From Porticoccus sp950063125 (GTDB lineage Bacteria; Pseudomonadota; Gammaproteobacteria; Pseudomonadales; Porticoccaceae): a stretch of 64,000 nt of DNA. This document shows positions 52,760-64,000 of this stretch, in pieces (the stretch's first letter is position 1; each line of letters begins with the position of its first letter). The stretch lies in assembly GCF_963973895.1 (NCBI RefSeq), contig NZ_CAXBBF010000003.1, one strand, 5' to 3'. Below the pieces are notes generated by a model. It had not been told where the DNA came from, ran no database searches, and was given only the letters and a program-made list of their open reading frames with translations. A program made the position numbers and the translations under genes.

Positions 52760-53206
52760 TCAGGGCGCCTGTGCCAGTGACGGGTCCGACAGCCAGGTGT
52801 TGAGTATGATCACCGCGGCCAGGTCATCCACGGGTGATTGCTGGTAACTGTCCGTACGTCGTCGGACGTGATTTTTCGACTGACCCTTGGCTTCAAACGT
52901 TGAAAGACGCTCATCTACCATGGCGACTTTGAGACCAAAGCGACCGTTGAGCCGCCGGGCAAACTTCCTTGCCCGCTGGCAAAAGGCACTCTCTGAACCG
53001 TCCATGTTCAGCGGCAGACCCACCAGCAGCTGATCCGGCTGCCACTCTGCCAGCAGTCCGGCAATCTGCTCCCAGTTGGGAATGCCGTCGCGGGCTTTGA
53101 GCACCGTCAGTGGATTGGCGCTACCGGTCAGACTTTGACCCACTGCAACACCAATCTGGCCGGTACCAAAATCAAACGCTAACAGTGTGACGGGCTTTTC
53201 TGGCAT
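52760..53206 (-). CDS. ruvX: Holliday junction resolvase-like RuvX (YqgF)
   Basis: RNase H-fold nuclease implicated in 16S rRNA 5'-end processing. It is 148 aa from ATG 53206, and a start at 53233 would overlap yqgE. Acidic active-site residues are in LLAFDFGTGQIGVAVGQ, LVGLPLNMDG, VDERLST and PVDDLAAVIIL. The yqgE-ruvX order is conserved across gammaproteobacteria. Confidence 0.93.
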   Translation of the reverse strand: MPEKPVTLLAFDFGTGQIGVAVGQSLTGSANPLTVLKARDGIPNWEQIAGLLAEWQPDQLLVGLPLNMDGSESAFCQRARKFARRLNGRFGLKVAMVDERLSTFEAKGQSKNHVRRRTDSYQQSPVDDLAAVIILNTWLSDPSLAQAP

Positions 53207-53216
53207 CGTGTTTGGA

Positions 53217-53798
53217 TCAGGCGTGCCCGGCATCAGTGCTCAGCATATTCAGGTCAATCCCGATCTTTGCCGCTGCCGCCGAAGCTCGGCGTTCAAAGGG
53301 CGTATTAAAGAGTATGTCTGCATCGCCCGGGACGGTGAGCCAGGCGTTGTGGGCCAGCTCTTCCTCGAGTTGGCCCGGCCCCCAGCCCGCATACCCCAGG
53401 GTGATAAGCAGTTCGCTTGGACCTCGTTCGATAGCGATATCCGAGATGATATCCCGTGAAGCGGTAAGGCTGACTTCACCGGAAATGGTTCGGGTGGACT
53501 CCCACTGCCTTTCGCCTGCCCGGTGTAGCACAAAACCCCGTTCAATTTGCACGGGCCCCCCGGACAACAGGGGCTGGGTGCCGATGTGTGGTGAATAACC
53601 CAGTTCAAACTGTTCAAAAATCTGGCTGATCGGTACATCCAGTGGGTTATTGATGACCAGTCCCATGGCGCCGTCGGGACCGTGCTCACAAATGTAAATG
53701 ACGGCGTGAGAGAAATTGGGGTCGTGAAGGCCCGGCATGGCCACCAGGAAATGGTTGCTCAGGCTTTCGAAATGGTGATTGGATGATGTTGAACCCAT
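53217..53798 (-). CDS. YqgE/AlgH family protein
   Basis: A 193-aa protein of the YqgE/AlgH (DUF179) family. Typical segments are SLSNHFLVAMPGLHDPNFSHAVIYICEH, GAMGLVINNPLDV, LLSGGPVQIERGFVLH and LGYAGWGPGQLEEEL. Its molecular role is not established. It lies between tonB and ruvX on one strand as in Pseudomonas. Confidence 0.94.
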   Translation of the reverse strand: MGSTSSNHHFESLSNHFLVAMPGLHDPNFSHAVIYICEHGPDGAMGLVINNPLDVPISQIFEQFELGYSPHIGTQPLLSGGPVQIERGFVLHRAGERQWESTRTISGEVSLTASRDIISDIAIERGPSELLITLGYAGWGPGQLEEELAHNAWLTVPGDADILFNTPFERRASAAAAKIGIDLNMLSTDAGHA

Positions 53799-53863
53799 AT
53801 TAGGATTATGGGTGCGCTGCGACAGAAAACAAGTAAAGGTAGTGCTTTATTGTAATGATAGCG

Positions 53864-54730
53864 TCACTGGGTGTTGAGCCGGTGTCCGGGCTCAAATTGC
53901 CAGGTGCGAATAATTTCCAGCTTGTCCCACTGTTTCATCTCTGGTGGAAAAGGCGCAAACGGGGATGCCAGGCGTACCGTTCTTACCGCTGCCAGATCCA
54001 GCACTCTCTGTCCTGAACTGAGCAGGATTTCAATTTTTTCCACTGTGCCGTCCGGCAATAGTGTCACTGCCAGCCGTAGGTCGCCAAAAATTGCCTTGCG
54101 ACGGGCTTCTTCCGGATAATGGTTGTTGCCGATGACTTCGATACGATCAATCCAGTACTGGAGGTAGGCGGCATACTCAGCGGCTTTGGTGCTGGCGGAG
54201 GTGACCCGCAAGACATTGGGCAGCGTGCTGTATTCACGCTTCTTCTCATCCAGCTTTGCCTGCAGGCTGGCAAATTCCGGCGTCATGGCAGGCGCTGATT
54301 GCACAGCAGTATCACCCTCTTTGGCTTCTCGAGCCGTTTCTGTCGGTGCGCTTTCACCGCTGGTGGTCGATATCAGGGTGACCGCGTCCCGAGGTGTCTG
54401 TTGCCGCTGTTGTTCGGGTGGAGATGCCGGGGACTGCTGTTGTTCGGCGCTGAGTTCCGGGCGCTGATCCGTGGTGAGCATGTCTATCTGCTGCTCTTCG
54501 CCACTGCCCTGTTGCTGTTGCTGGGCGAGGAAGTCTGGTATTTCGTCGATAATTTCATGGTGATGTTGTGCCAGAGTCACTTCCAGCGTGGGTGCCGGTG
54601 ATTGTTGTTGCTGGAGTTTAAAGCCGATACCAAAAATAATCATGGCGTGGATGGCCACAGCCAGGAAGATTGAAAATCCCAACCGATCGGACTGGTGCTC
54701 TGGTTGAATTTCCGGCATGGCGACAGGCAT
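53864..54730 (-). CDS. Energy transducer TonB family protein
   Basis: A 288-aa inner-membrane-anchored protein that couples proton motive force to outer-membrane receptors or, in pilus clusters, to twitching (TonB3 of Pseudomonas lies in the same place). Features: cytoplasmic N-terminus, one TM (about 19-38), a long Gln/Pro/Ser-rich periplasmic linker (LAQQQQQGSGEE, AEQQQSPASPPEQQRQQ) and a C-terminal TonB domain (about 205-288). Its start overlaps the gshB stop by one base. No ExbB/ExbD is adjacent. Confidence 0.85.
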   Translation of the reverse strand: MPVAMPEIQPEHQSDRLGFSIFLAVAIHAMIIFGIGFKLQQQQSPAPTLEVTLAQHHHEIIDEIPDFLAQQQQQGSGEEQQIDMLTTDQRPELSAEQQQSPASPPEQQRQQTPRDAVTLISTTSGESAPTETAREAKEGDTAVQSAPAMTPEFASLQAKLDEKKREYSTLPNVLRVTSASTKAAEYAAYLQYWIDRIEVIGNNHYPEEARRKAIFGDLRLAVTLLPDGTVEKIEILLSSGQRVLDLAAVRTVRLASPFAPFPPEMKQWDKLEIIRTWQFEPGHRLNTQ

Positions 54731-55677
54731 CAGACCAGTCTTGCCTCTATGGCATCCATCAATTTGCCTCCAATATCGGTAGATTCAGCCCGGTCAATTT
54801 CCCGTGCACAGGTGGGGCTGGTGACATTGATTTCCGTCAGATAGTCGCCGATCACATCCAGCCCGGCAAACAAAATGGCTCTCTCCCGCAGCACGGGACC
54901 AACCTGTGCTGCAATCCACTGATCTCTTTCGGTGAGCGGTTGCACGACGCCCCTGCCGCCTACTGCCAGGTTGCCTCTGATGTCACCTTCAGGTGGGATT
55001 CTGGCAAGGGAAAAGGGTATCGGCACACCATCCACCATCAGGATGCGCTTGTCACCCTGGTGGATCTCGGGAATGAATTTCTGTGCCATGATGGTGCGGC
55101 TGCCATTCATGGTCAGTGTCTCGATGATGACGTTGATATTCGGATCATCGGCACGAACATGAAATACGGCGGTCCCACCCATGCCGTCCAGGGGTTTATA
55201 CACTACATTGTTGTGGGTCTTGTGAAATTGCTTGAGCATCACTGCATCGCGGCTGACCAGCAGAGGGGGCGCACATTGAGGAAACAGCGTGGCAAACACT
55301 TTTTCGTTGCAGTCTCGTAACCCCTGGGGTTTATTGACGACCAGTACGCCGCGCTTTTCCGCCGCTTCCAGCAGGTAAGTGGAGTAGATGTACTCGCTGT
55401 CGAACGGCGGGTCCTTGCGCATCAGTATGACGTCCAGCTCTGACAGGGGTCGCCGTTGGGGCTCATCGAGCGAGAACCAGTCCAGCAGATCATCTCTGAC
55501 CCTGAGGGGGGTCATCCTTGCGCTGGGTTCACCGTTTTCCAGCGCCAGGTCGGATTGCTCCATCAGCATGAGCTGCCAGCCGCGCTTCTGAGCCGCCAGC
55601 AATAGCACCAGTGTGGTATCTTTTTTCGGGTTGATGCTATCGATGGCATCCATGACCACGCCGAGTGTCCTCGTCAT
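54730..55677 (-). CDS. gshB: Glutathione synthetase
   Basis: Second step of glutathione synthesis. It has 315 aa with an ATP-grasp fold: N-terminal LGVVMDAIDSINPKKDTTLVLLLAAQ, VVYKPLDGMGGTAVF (ATP-binding loop), GGRGVVQPLTERD and NVTSPTCAREID (Mg binding). ATG 55677 fits the family; a GTG at 55695 would add six residues. It is divergent from pilG, with a 236-bp gap in which I find no clear operator. Confidence 0.95.
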   Translation of the reverse strand: MTRTLGVVMDAIDSINPKKDTTLVLLLAAQKRGWQLMLMEQSDLALENGEPSARMTPLRVRDDLLDWFSLDEPQRRPLSELDVILMRKDPPFDSEYIYSTYLLEAAEKRGVLVVNKPQGLRDCNEKVFATLFPQCAPPLLVSRDAVMLKQFHKTHNNVVYKPLDGMGGTAVFHVRADDPNINVIIETLTMNGSRTIMAQKFIPEIHQGDKRILMVDGVPIPFSLARIPPEGDIRGNLAVGGRGVVQPLTERDQWIAAQVGPVLRERAILFAGLDVIGDYLTEINVTSPTCAREIDRAESTDIGGKLMDAIEARLV

Positions 55678-55913
55678 AATTGTTACCTGTGTCACGCTAT
55701 CAGGGTGGGCATGTTCTTTATGATAGCCATGCGGGTTTGCGATTCATGGCAGTAACTTAAGGCCAGTGCCATGTCAGCGCAATACCTGAGGTTAAAAATG
55801 GTGCCCGGTGGCCAATCCCAACAGGCGGTTATAGATAAAACCTCATGATTGTGTTACATAAGTCCATCCAGGTGGCACGGACTTGTGGGAATCAAAAATT
55901 GGGACAAAGAACA

Positions 55914-56375
55914 ATGGAAGAGCAATTAAACGGCCTTAAAGTGATGGTCATTGATGATAGCAATACCATCCGCCGTACAGCGGAAACACTGCTGAGCAAA
56001 GCTGGGTGCGAGGTGATTACGGCTATTGACGGTTTTGACTCGCTTTCCAAGATTGCCGATACCAGGCCTGATATCATTTTTGTCGATATCATGATGCCGC
56101 GACTGGATGGCTATCAGACTTGCGCCCTGATCAAGAATAACAGCCACTTTAAATTTACACCGGTCATTATGCTGTCGAGCAAGGATGGCTTGTTTGACAA
56201 GGCAAAAGGGCGAATTGTGGGGGCTGATGATTATCTCACCAAGCCATTCAGCAAAGCTGAGTTATTTGAGGCGCTGGAGAGGTTTGCTCCCCGAGCAGCT
56301 GCCCCGGATTCAACAGCGGAACAAACTACCGATATCCCGGATGGGGGCGCATATGGCGAGAGTACTGATCATTGA
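55914..56375 (+). CDS. pilG: Twitching motility response regulator PilG
   Basis: CheY-like single-domain receiver of the Chp/Pil chemosensory pathway. It has 153 aa with the acidic pair DD (14-15), phospho-Asp D58 in IIFVDIMMPRLDG, the conserved Thr/Ser near PVIMLSSKDG and Lys in DYLTKPFSKAEL. It is a little longer than Pseudomonas PilG, with a polar C-terminal tail. ATG 55914 is chosen because conserved sequence begins there. It overlaps pilH by 23 nt. Confidence 0.94.
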   Translation: MEEQLNGLKVMVIDDSNTIRRTAETLLSKAGCEVITAIDGFDSLSKIADTRPDIIFVDIMMPRLDGYQTCALIKNNSHFKFTPVIMLSSKDGLFDKAKGRIVGADDYLTKPFSKAELFEALERFAPRAAAPDSTAEQTTDIPDGGAYGESTDH

Positions 56376-56715
56376 TGATTCGCCCACTGAGACACACCGA
56401 CTCACTGGTATGCTGAAAAAAAATGGCTATGAGGTGCTGGCGGCTGATAGTGGCGAAGCCGGTTATAGCATGGCCCTGAGAGAACAGCCGGATGCTGTTT
56501 TGATGGATATTGTGTTGCCCGGTGTCAATGGTTTTCAGGCGACTCGCCAGTTGAGCAAGGCCAGCGAGACGGAGCATATCCCTGTGATCATTGTTACTAC
56601 CAAAGACCAGGAAACCGATAAAGTCTGGGGTATGCGGCAGGGTGCCAAGGCCTATCTCACCAAACCAGTCAATGAAAAAGATCTCATCAGCATTCTGAAG
56701 GAAGTAATCAGTTGA
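56353..56715 (+). CDS. pilH: Twitching motility response regulator PilH
   Basis: Second CheY-like receiver, 120 aa, starting MARVLIIDDSPTETHRL. Phospho-Asp is D52 in AVLMDIVLPGVNG; the switch residues PVIIVTTKDQE and YLTKPVNEKD follow. It opposes PilG in control of pilus retraction in Pseudomonas. The start lies inside pilG (23-nt overlap) with GGGGGC just upstream. Confidence 0.95.
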   Translation: MARVLIIDDSPTETHRLTGMLKKNGYEVLAADSGEAGYSMALREQPDAVLMDIVLPGVNGFQATRQLSKASETEHIPVIIVTTKDQETDKVWGMRQGAKAYLTKPVNEKDLISILKEVIS

Positions 56716-56735
56716 ATACTGGTTGCTAGAGAGTC

Positions 56736-57269
56736 ATGGTCAGTTCACCGTTCAATACGCTCCTATCCCTGTCGCAGCGGTTTAATAGCGCGAAACGCGG
56801 ATTGCCGGCGCAGCAGGATATCGTTCCTTCCTGCAAGGTGGTGTGCTTTTCCGTACTCGGCATTAACCTGGTGGTTGCATTGGAAGAGCTCACTGAAATT
56901 GTTGAAATGCCGCAATACACCCGACTGCCCAGGGTGAAGCGCTGGGTGCTGGGAATAGCAAATCTGCGGGGAAGATTATTGCCAATCGTCAACCTGGCAA
57001 CATTTCTGGGTGACAAATTATCCGGTTCAGCAAAACAGCAACGGGTGATGGTGATTGATATGATGGGTATGTTTGTTGGCCTGACAGTTGACCGTGTTTA
57101 TGGCATGCGTCATTTCAAGATAGATACATTTACCAGAAACCTGAATGATATCCCCGACAGGCTCGCGCCATATGCAGATGGGGGTTTTGTCCAGGCTGAT
57201 GGCACCTGGATTTTGCTGCGCCCCAGTCAGTTGCTGGCAGACCGGCGTTTTACCGAAGTGGCGGCCTAG
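56736..57269 (+). CDS. pilI: Chemotaxis coupling protein PilI (CheW-like)
   Basis: CheW-domain adaptor linking the receptor PilJ to the kinase ChpA. It has 177 aa with CheW hallmarks: VVCFSVLGINLVVALEELTEIVEMPQ, VLGIANLRGRLLPIVNLATFLG and RVMVIDMMGMFVGLTVDRVYGMRHF. Placed between pilH and pilJ as in other Pil-Chp clusters. Confidence 0.95.
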   Translation: MVSSPFNTLLSLSQRFNSAKRGLPAQQDIVPSCKVVCFSVLGINLVVALEELTEIVEMPQYTRLPRVKRWVLGIANLRGRLLPIVNLATFLGDKLSGSAKQQRVMVIDMMGMFVGLTVDRVYGMRHFKIDTFTRNLNDIPDRLAPYADGGFVQADGTWILLRPSQLLADRRFTEVAA

Positions 57270-57339
57270 CTGGCTGCCCAGAAAAATTTGTGCGGGTCTG
57301 CCACAGGTAGCCGCAACACAGGCTTGGAGTGATATTCAC

Positions 57340-59859
57340 ATGAAAACGGCGGTCAACAAATCCAAAAATAAATCCCTGATCACCTTTCTGTCGGTACTGT
57401 TGATGGTGGTGGTGGTTTTTCTCGGCTTCAACCTGTTGATGGTCTTCAATCAAAATGCCAGGGATCAGGAAAGTTTGCAGCTGACGTCAGAGTTGCGGGC
57501 GCTATCCTACCGGCTCGTCAGTTTGTCCCGGGAATCAACTGCGGGTAACGAGGGGGCATTTGATGAGCTGCAGGGTTTGGTTGATCGCATGCAGGAGAGC
57601 TGGGGTAAACTGCATGGCAACCTGGTGGATGAGGTGGCTGCCCCTCCACTGGATGCGCTTTCGGAAGTGTGGATCACCGCCCAGCAAAATGCTCGTACGA
57701 TTATCGACAATCAGGACACCGTCATCTTCCTCAACAAGGTCGCTGCGACGCTGAACCAAAGCCTGCCGGAACTCCAACAGGAGCATATGGAAGTGGTGGA
57801 TATTCTGCTGGCCGGCAGAGCGCCCTCAGAACAGGTGGCACTTGCACAGGCGCAAATCTGGCGTGCCGAGAGAATTGGCCGCAATGTGGACAAAATGCTG
57901 ATCGGCAGTGCCGATGCAAAAACTGCCGCTGACCAGTTCTCCCGCGATGTGAAAATGTTTGGACAAGTGCTGGCGGGCATGAAGAATGGTGATGCCGAAC
58001 TGGGTATCAGCCCTGTTACCGTCCCTCGTGCAAGAGAGAACCTGGACAGCAGTACAGAACATTTTGCGTTTGTCAGCAGTTCCATCCAGGAAATTTTTGA
58101 TGCTACCCCGGCGTTCTTCAGCGCCAGTCAGGCAAGCAAGAGCATCCTTGACGAATCGCCTCTCCTGCAGGAGCGAATCAACAATATCTCCGATGCGATC
58201 GCCGCGCTGCCGCAGAGCCGCAGTTTTACGTATCAAACAGCGCTTTACGCCGGTGTCATCGGTGTGATTATTATGGCGTTAATGGGTGTACTGATCTCGG
58301 CGGAAACCCGCCGCCGGCTTCAGGAAACGGCGATGGACAACAAGCAGAACCAGCAGGCAATTCTGCGTCTGCTGGATGAGATCGCCGGTCTTGGTGAGGG
58401 TGACCTTACCAGTCATGCCACTGTCACCGAGGATTTTACCGGTGCGATTGCAGACTCGATCAACTACGCCATCGACCAGCTGCGGATACTGGTGGCTCAG
58501 ATACAGGATACCTCTGAAAACGTCTCGGCCGCGGCCAATGAAACCCGGGCCACGGCGCTGCAGCTGGCTGACGCTTCCGAACATCAGGCGCAGGAAATTG
58601 CCGGGGCCTCGGCAGCCATCAACGAAATGGCCGTCACGATTGATCAGGTTTCAGCAAACTCCGCCGAATCTGCCTCGGTGGCGGAAAAATCGGTCTCGAT
58701 TGCCAAGAAAGGTGCCGAGGTCGTACAGAATACCATTGGTGGCATGGATACGATTCGTGAGCAAATTCAGGATACGTCCAAGCGCATCAAGCGACTGGGG
58801 GAGAGCTCCCAGGAAATCGGTGACATCGTATCACTGATTAATGACATTGCTGACCAGACCAATATTCTCGCACTCAACGCCGCTATACAGGCCTCAATGG
58901 CCGGTGATGCCGGACGTGGCTTCGCGGTGGTTGCCGACGAAGTCCAGCGTCTTGCCGAGCGTTCTGCCGGGGCAACCAAGCAGATTGCCTCGTTGGTGAA
59001 AACCATTCAGACCGACACCAATGAAGCCGTCAGCTCCATGGAGCAAACGACGTCCGAGGTAGTCAGAGGGGCAGAGCGGGCCCATGCTGCGGAGGGTGCC
59101 CTGGAGGAAATTGAAACCGTCTCGGCCGATCTTGCGGAACTGATTCAGGATATCTCCACGGCGGCCAAGCATCAGGCCACGACCGCTGGACACATTTCCA
59201 GAACGATGAATGTGATCCAGGATATTACCTCTCAGACCCTTTCCGGCACCAATAATACGGCCCAGTCCATTGGTGAATTGGCGGAACTGGCCGTTGACCT
59301 GAGAAATTCGGTCTCCGGGTTCAAGTTGCCTGCCTCCATGGAGCGCCATCATCCCCACCAGGAACCGAAGCAGGTCGGGGATTTTAATGAATACGCTTTC
59401 GGCGATGATGTGCTTTTCGAGGATGCTGCTGAAGATGAGCTTCTCGACTATATCGGCGAAGACGTGCCCGCTGATGGGACCGACGACCCCGAGGACAGTG
59501 CCGCAGACAAACCAGCTGCCCCGGTCCGCCAGCCCATGCGTGCTACCAGCTTAAGCGAGCAGGAAGCCGATGAAATAGAAAAGGCGATGTATAAAGGTCA
59601 AACATCCTCGCCTGAAACGGCTAGATCAGCAGATGGCAGTGAGCGTTTACCAAGCGCCGACGATAACGATAATGACAGCTACGATGAAGAGGAAATTCTC
59701 AAGTCACTGCAGTCAGATGATGGCGATATGGACTTCGACCACCTGGCCAGGGAACTGGATGAAGATGAAGATTTCTCTGCAGAATGGGAAGAACATACCG
59801 GTGATCAGGTGGGCAACAGGGAGAAGAAAAAGCCATCTTCTCCGGATGGCCAGGCCTGA
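57340..59859 (+). CDS. pilJ: Pilus chemoreceptor PilJ with long acidic C-terminal extension
   Basis: Methyl-accepting receptor of the Pil-Chp pathway, 839 aa. Order: TM1 (about 14-33), periplasmic PilJ sensor region, TM2 (about 305-327), HAMP-like linker and the signalling domain with hairpin DIVSLINDIADQTNILALNAAIQASMAGDAGRGFAVVADEVQRLAERS. The usual protein ends soon after FKLPASM (about residue 667). Here about 170 more residues follow, rich in Asp and Glu (DEDEDFSAEWEEHTGD), with no recognised domain. ATG 57340 starts the TM helix region. The receptor core is normal. Confidence 0.93.
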   Translation: MKTAVNKSKNKSLITFLSVLLMVVVVFLGFNLLMVFNQNARDQESLQLTSELRALSYRLVSLSRESTAGNEGAFDELQGLVDRMQESWGKLHGNLVDEVAAPPLDALSEVWITAQQNARTIIDNQDTVIFLNKVAATLNQSLPELQQEHMEVVDILLAGRAPSEQVALAQAQIWRAERIGRNVDKMLIGSADAKTAADQFSRDVKMFGQVLAGMKNGDAELGISPVTVPRARENLDSSTEHFAFVSSSIQEIFDATPAFFSASQASKSILDESPLLQERINNISDAIAALPQSRSFTYQTALYAGVIGVIIMALMGVLISAETRRRLQETAMDNKQNQQAILRLLDEIAGLGEGDLTSHATVTEDFTGAIADSINYAIDQLRILVAQIQDTSENVSAAANETRATALQLADASEHQAQEIAGASAAINEMAVTIDQVSANSAESASVAEKSVSIAKKGAEVVQNTIGGMDTIREQIQDTSKRIKRLGESSQEIGDIVSLINDIADQTNILALNAAIQASMAGDAGRGFAVVADEVQRLAERSAGATKQIASLVKTIQTDTNEAVSSMEQTTSEVVRGAERAHAAEGALEEIETVSADLAELIQDISTAAKHQATTAGHISRTMNVIQDITSQTLSGTNNTAQSIGELAELAVDLRNSVSGFKLPASMERHHPHQEPKQVGDFNEYAFGDDVLFEDAAEDELLDYIGEDVPADGTDDPEDSAADKPAAPVRQPMRATSLSEQEADEIEKAMYKGQTSSPETARSADGSERLPSADDNDNDSYDEEEILKSLQSDDGDMDFDHLARELDEDEDFSAEWEEHTGDQVGNREKKKPSSPDGQA

Positions 59860-59878
59860 TTGATGGCGGAATTTTCCG

Positions 59879-60712
59879 ATGGACCCCGCCATGGAATTGA
59901 CTGAGCGCAAATTCAGGCATTGGTGTCGTTTGATTGAATCACACACCGGTATTGCCGTCAGTGCTTGCTGGGCGGACTTTGCCCGTCGCCGAATGGTTGA
60001 GCACCAGTCTTTTTTTCGGCAGGCAGAGGATAGCCCGGGGAACCTGCAAGCCCTGGTGGATCGCCTGTTGATCAAGGAAACACGGTTTTTCCGTCACCCT
60101 CCTTCGTTTAATTATGTGGCAAACATTCTGACGGGTGGTCCCGATGTTCCCGGGTCTGACCCGCAATCGGAACCACCGTCTGGTTTCAGTCTGTGGAGCG
60201 TCGGCTGTGCCAGTGGTGAGGAGGCCTATTCGCTGGCGATACTCTCAGAGCAACTCTGTCAGGCGGGTAAATTGTGTTCTCCGTTTCGCCTGTTGGCCAC
60301 GGATGTGTCCCAGTCGGCCCTGGATATCGCCAGGCGCGGCGAATACCCGCGGAGCCGCCTGAGGCATCTCAATGTCATGCAGCACGCCTGGTTCGAATCA
60401 GCGGGTGATAAATTCCTGCGTGTCAGGGCGACCCTCAAAAAGCGCGTTGTTTTCGCCCGGCATAATCTGCTCGATCCGCTACCAGGCAAAACCTTCGATG
60501 TCATTTTCTGTCAGAACCTGCTGGTATATGTCGCACCGACACGCAGAAAAATGCTACTGGAGAAACTGGCGGGTGCCCTCAAACCGGCTGGTCGTCTGAT
60601 TCTTGCTCCCGGTGAGTTTTTTGGCACGCCGCCGGCAGTGCTGATACGGGACCGTTGCGATCCCGCTGTGCTTGCCTACCGGCGCTCCCCCAGCCAGGCG
60701 CGGGGGCATTAA
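59879..60712 (+). CDS. pilK: Protein-glutamate methyltransferase PilK (CheR-like)
   Basis: Methylates PilJ glutamates with SAM. It has 277 aa with a CheR N-terminal helical part and a Rossmann domain: FSLWSVGCASGEEAYSLAIL (SAM motif), LLATDVSQSALDIARRGEYP and DVIFCQNLLVYV. ATG 59879 follows a GGCGGA; ATG 59891 is an alternative. Its stop and the chpA start abut exactly (TAAATG). Confidence 0.93.
   Translation: MDPAMELTERKFRHWCRLIESHTGIAVSACWADFARRRMVEHQSFFRQAEDSPGNLQALVDRLLIKETRFFRHPPSFNYVANILTGGPDVPGSDPQSEPPSGFSLWSVGCASGEEAYSLAILSEQLCQAGKLCSPFRLLATDVSQSALDIARRGEYPRSRLRHLNVMQHAWFESAGDKFLRVRATLKKRVVFARHNLLDPLPGKTFDVIFCQNLLVYVAPTRRKMLLEKLAGALKPAGRLILAPGEFFGTPPAVLIRDRCDPAVLAYRRSPSQARGH

Positions 60713-64000
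<3,288 letters not shown>

Noticed and set aside
54670..55320. 216-codon open frame on the plus strand
   Set aside because: Antisense to gshB; gshB is supported by ATP-grasp motifs.

Overview
The window is chromosomal DNA from a gammaproteobacterium close to the Pseudomonadales/Cellvibrionales. Several gene neighbourhoods match Pseudomonas: cytochrome oxidase assembly genes; zur-znuCB/znuA next to a thrB-like gene, polA, engB, cytochrome c4 and dsbA; ppx/ppk with trxA and rho; recG-oxyR; spoT-rpoZ-gmk-yicC-rph; proC-yggS-pilT-pilU; ruvX-yqgE-tonB-gshB-pilGHIJK-chpA. Coding density is high. I see no tRNA, rRNA, insertion sequence, prophage or CRISPR array. This assignment rests on gene order and remembered family sequences, not on a database search.

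Layout. 1-5185: end of the aa3-type cytochrome c oxidase operon (subunit III) and its assembly factors (SURF1, a SCO-like membrane protein, heme A synthase, heme O synthase, SCO1). 5215-8342: zinc uptake, with zur-znuC-znuB divergent from znuA. 8348-17208: a homoserine-kinase-like protein without catalytic residues, polA, a 446-bp non-coding gap with two tandem sRNA-like units, engB, cytochrome c4, dsbA, and a serC-serA serine pathway pair. 17252-23055: a three-gene cassette read leftwards (TonB-dependent receptor with a frameshift, periplasmic binding protein, hybrid histidine kinase). 23271-29583: pdxH, rho, trxA, ppx, ppk. 29763-38487: arsenite methyltransferase, hemW, an LpxR-like lipid A deacylase, an LplT/PlsC-type fusion, a dicarboxylate/amino acid symporter, and a PiT phosphate transporter with its DUF47 partner. 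38586-50437: recG-oxyR, an epimerase-like gene, ridA, spoT, rpoZ, gmk, yicC, rph, yggU, yggT, proC, yggS. 50509-64000: pilT, pilU, ruvX, yqgE, tonB, gshB and the pilGHIJK-chpA twitching-motility chemosensory cluster, cut by the window end inside chpA.

Most notable. The polA-engB gap, where enterics carry Spot 42 and Pseudomonas carries ErsA, holds two diverged copies of one sRNA-like unit. Each copy has its own sigma-E/AlgU-type promoter (GGAACT, 16-bp spacer, GACWAA), a CUCCCC motif, an identical 13-base CAACAGCAAAGCA block and an identical terminator. A 5' stem in the two copies keeps pairing through a compensatory change. Other points are the ThrB-like pseudokinase, an OxyR that keeps Cys199 but lacks the resolving Cys208, the receptor/binding-protein/hybrid-kinase cassette, an acidic tail on PilJ, and nine perfect CCAGAA repeats in chpA.
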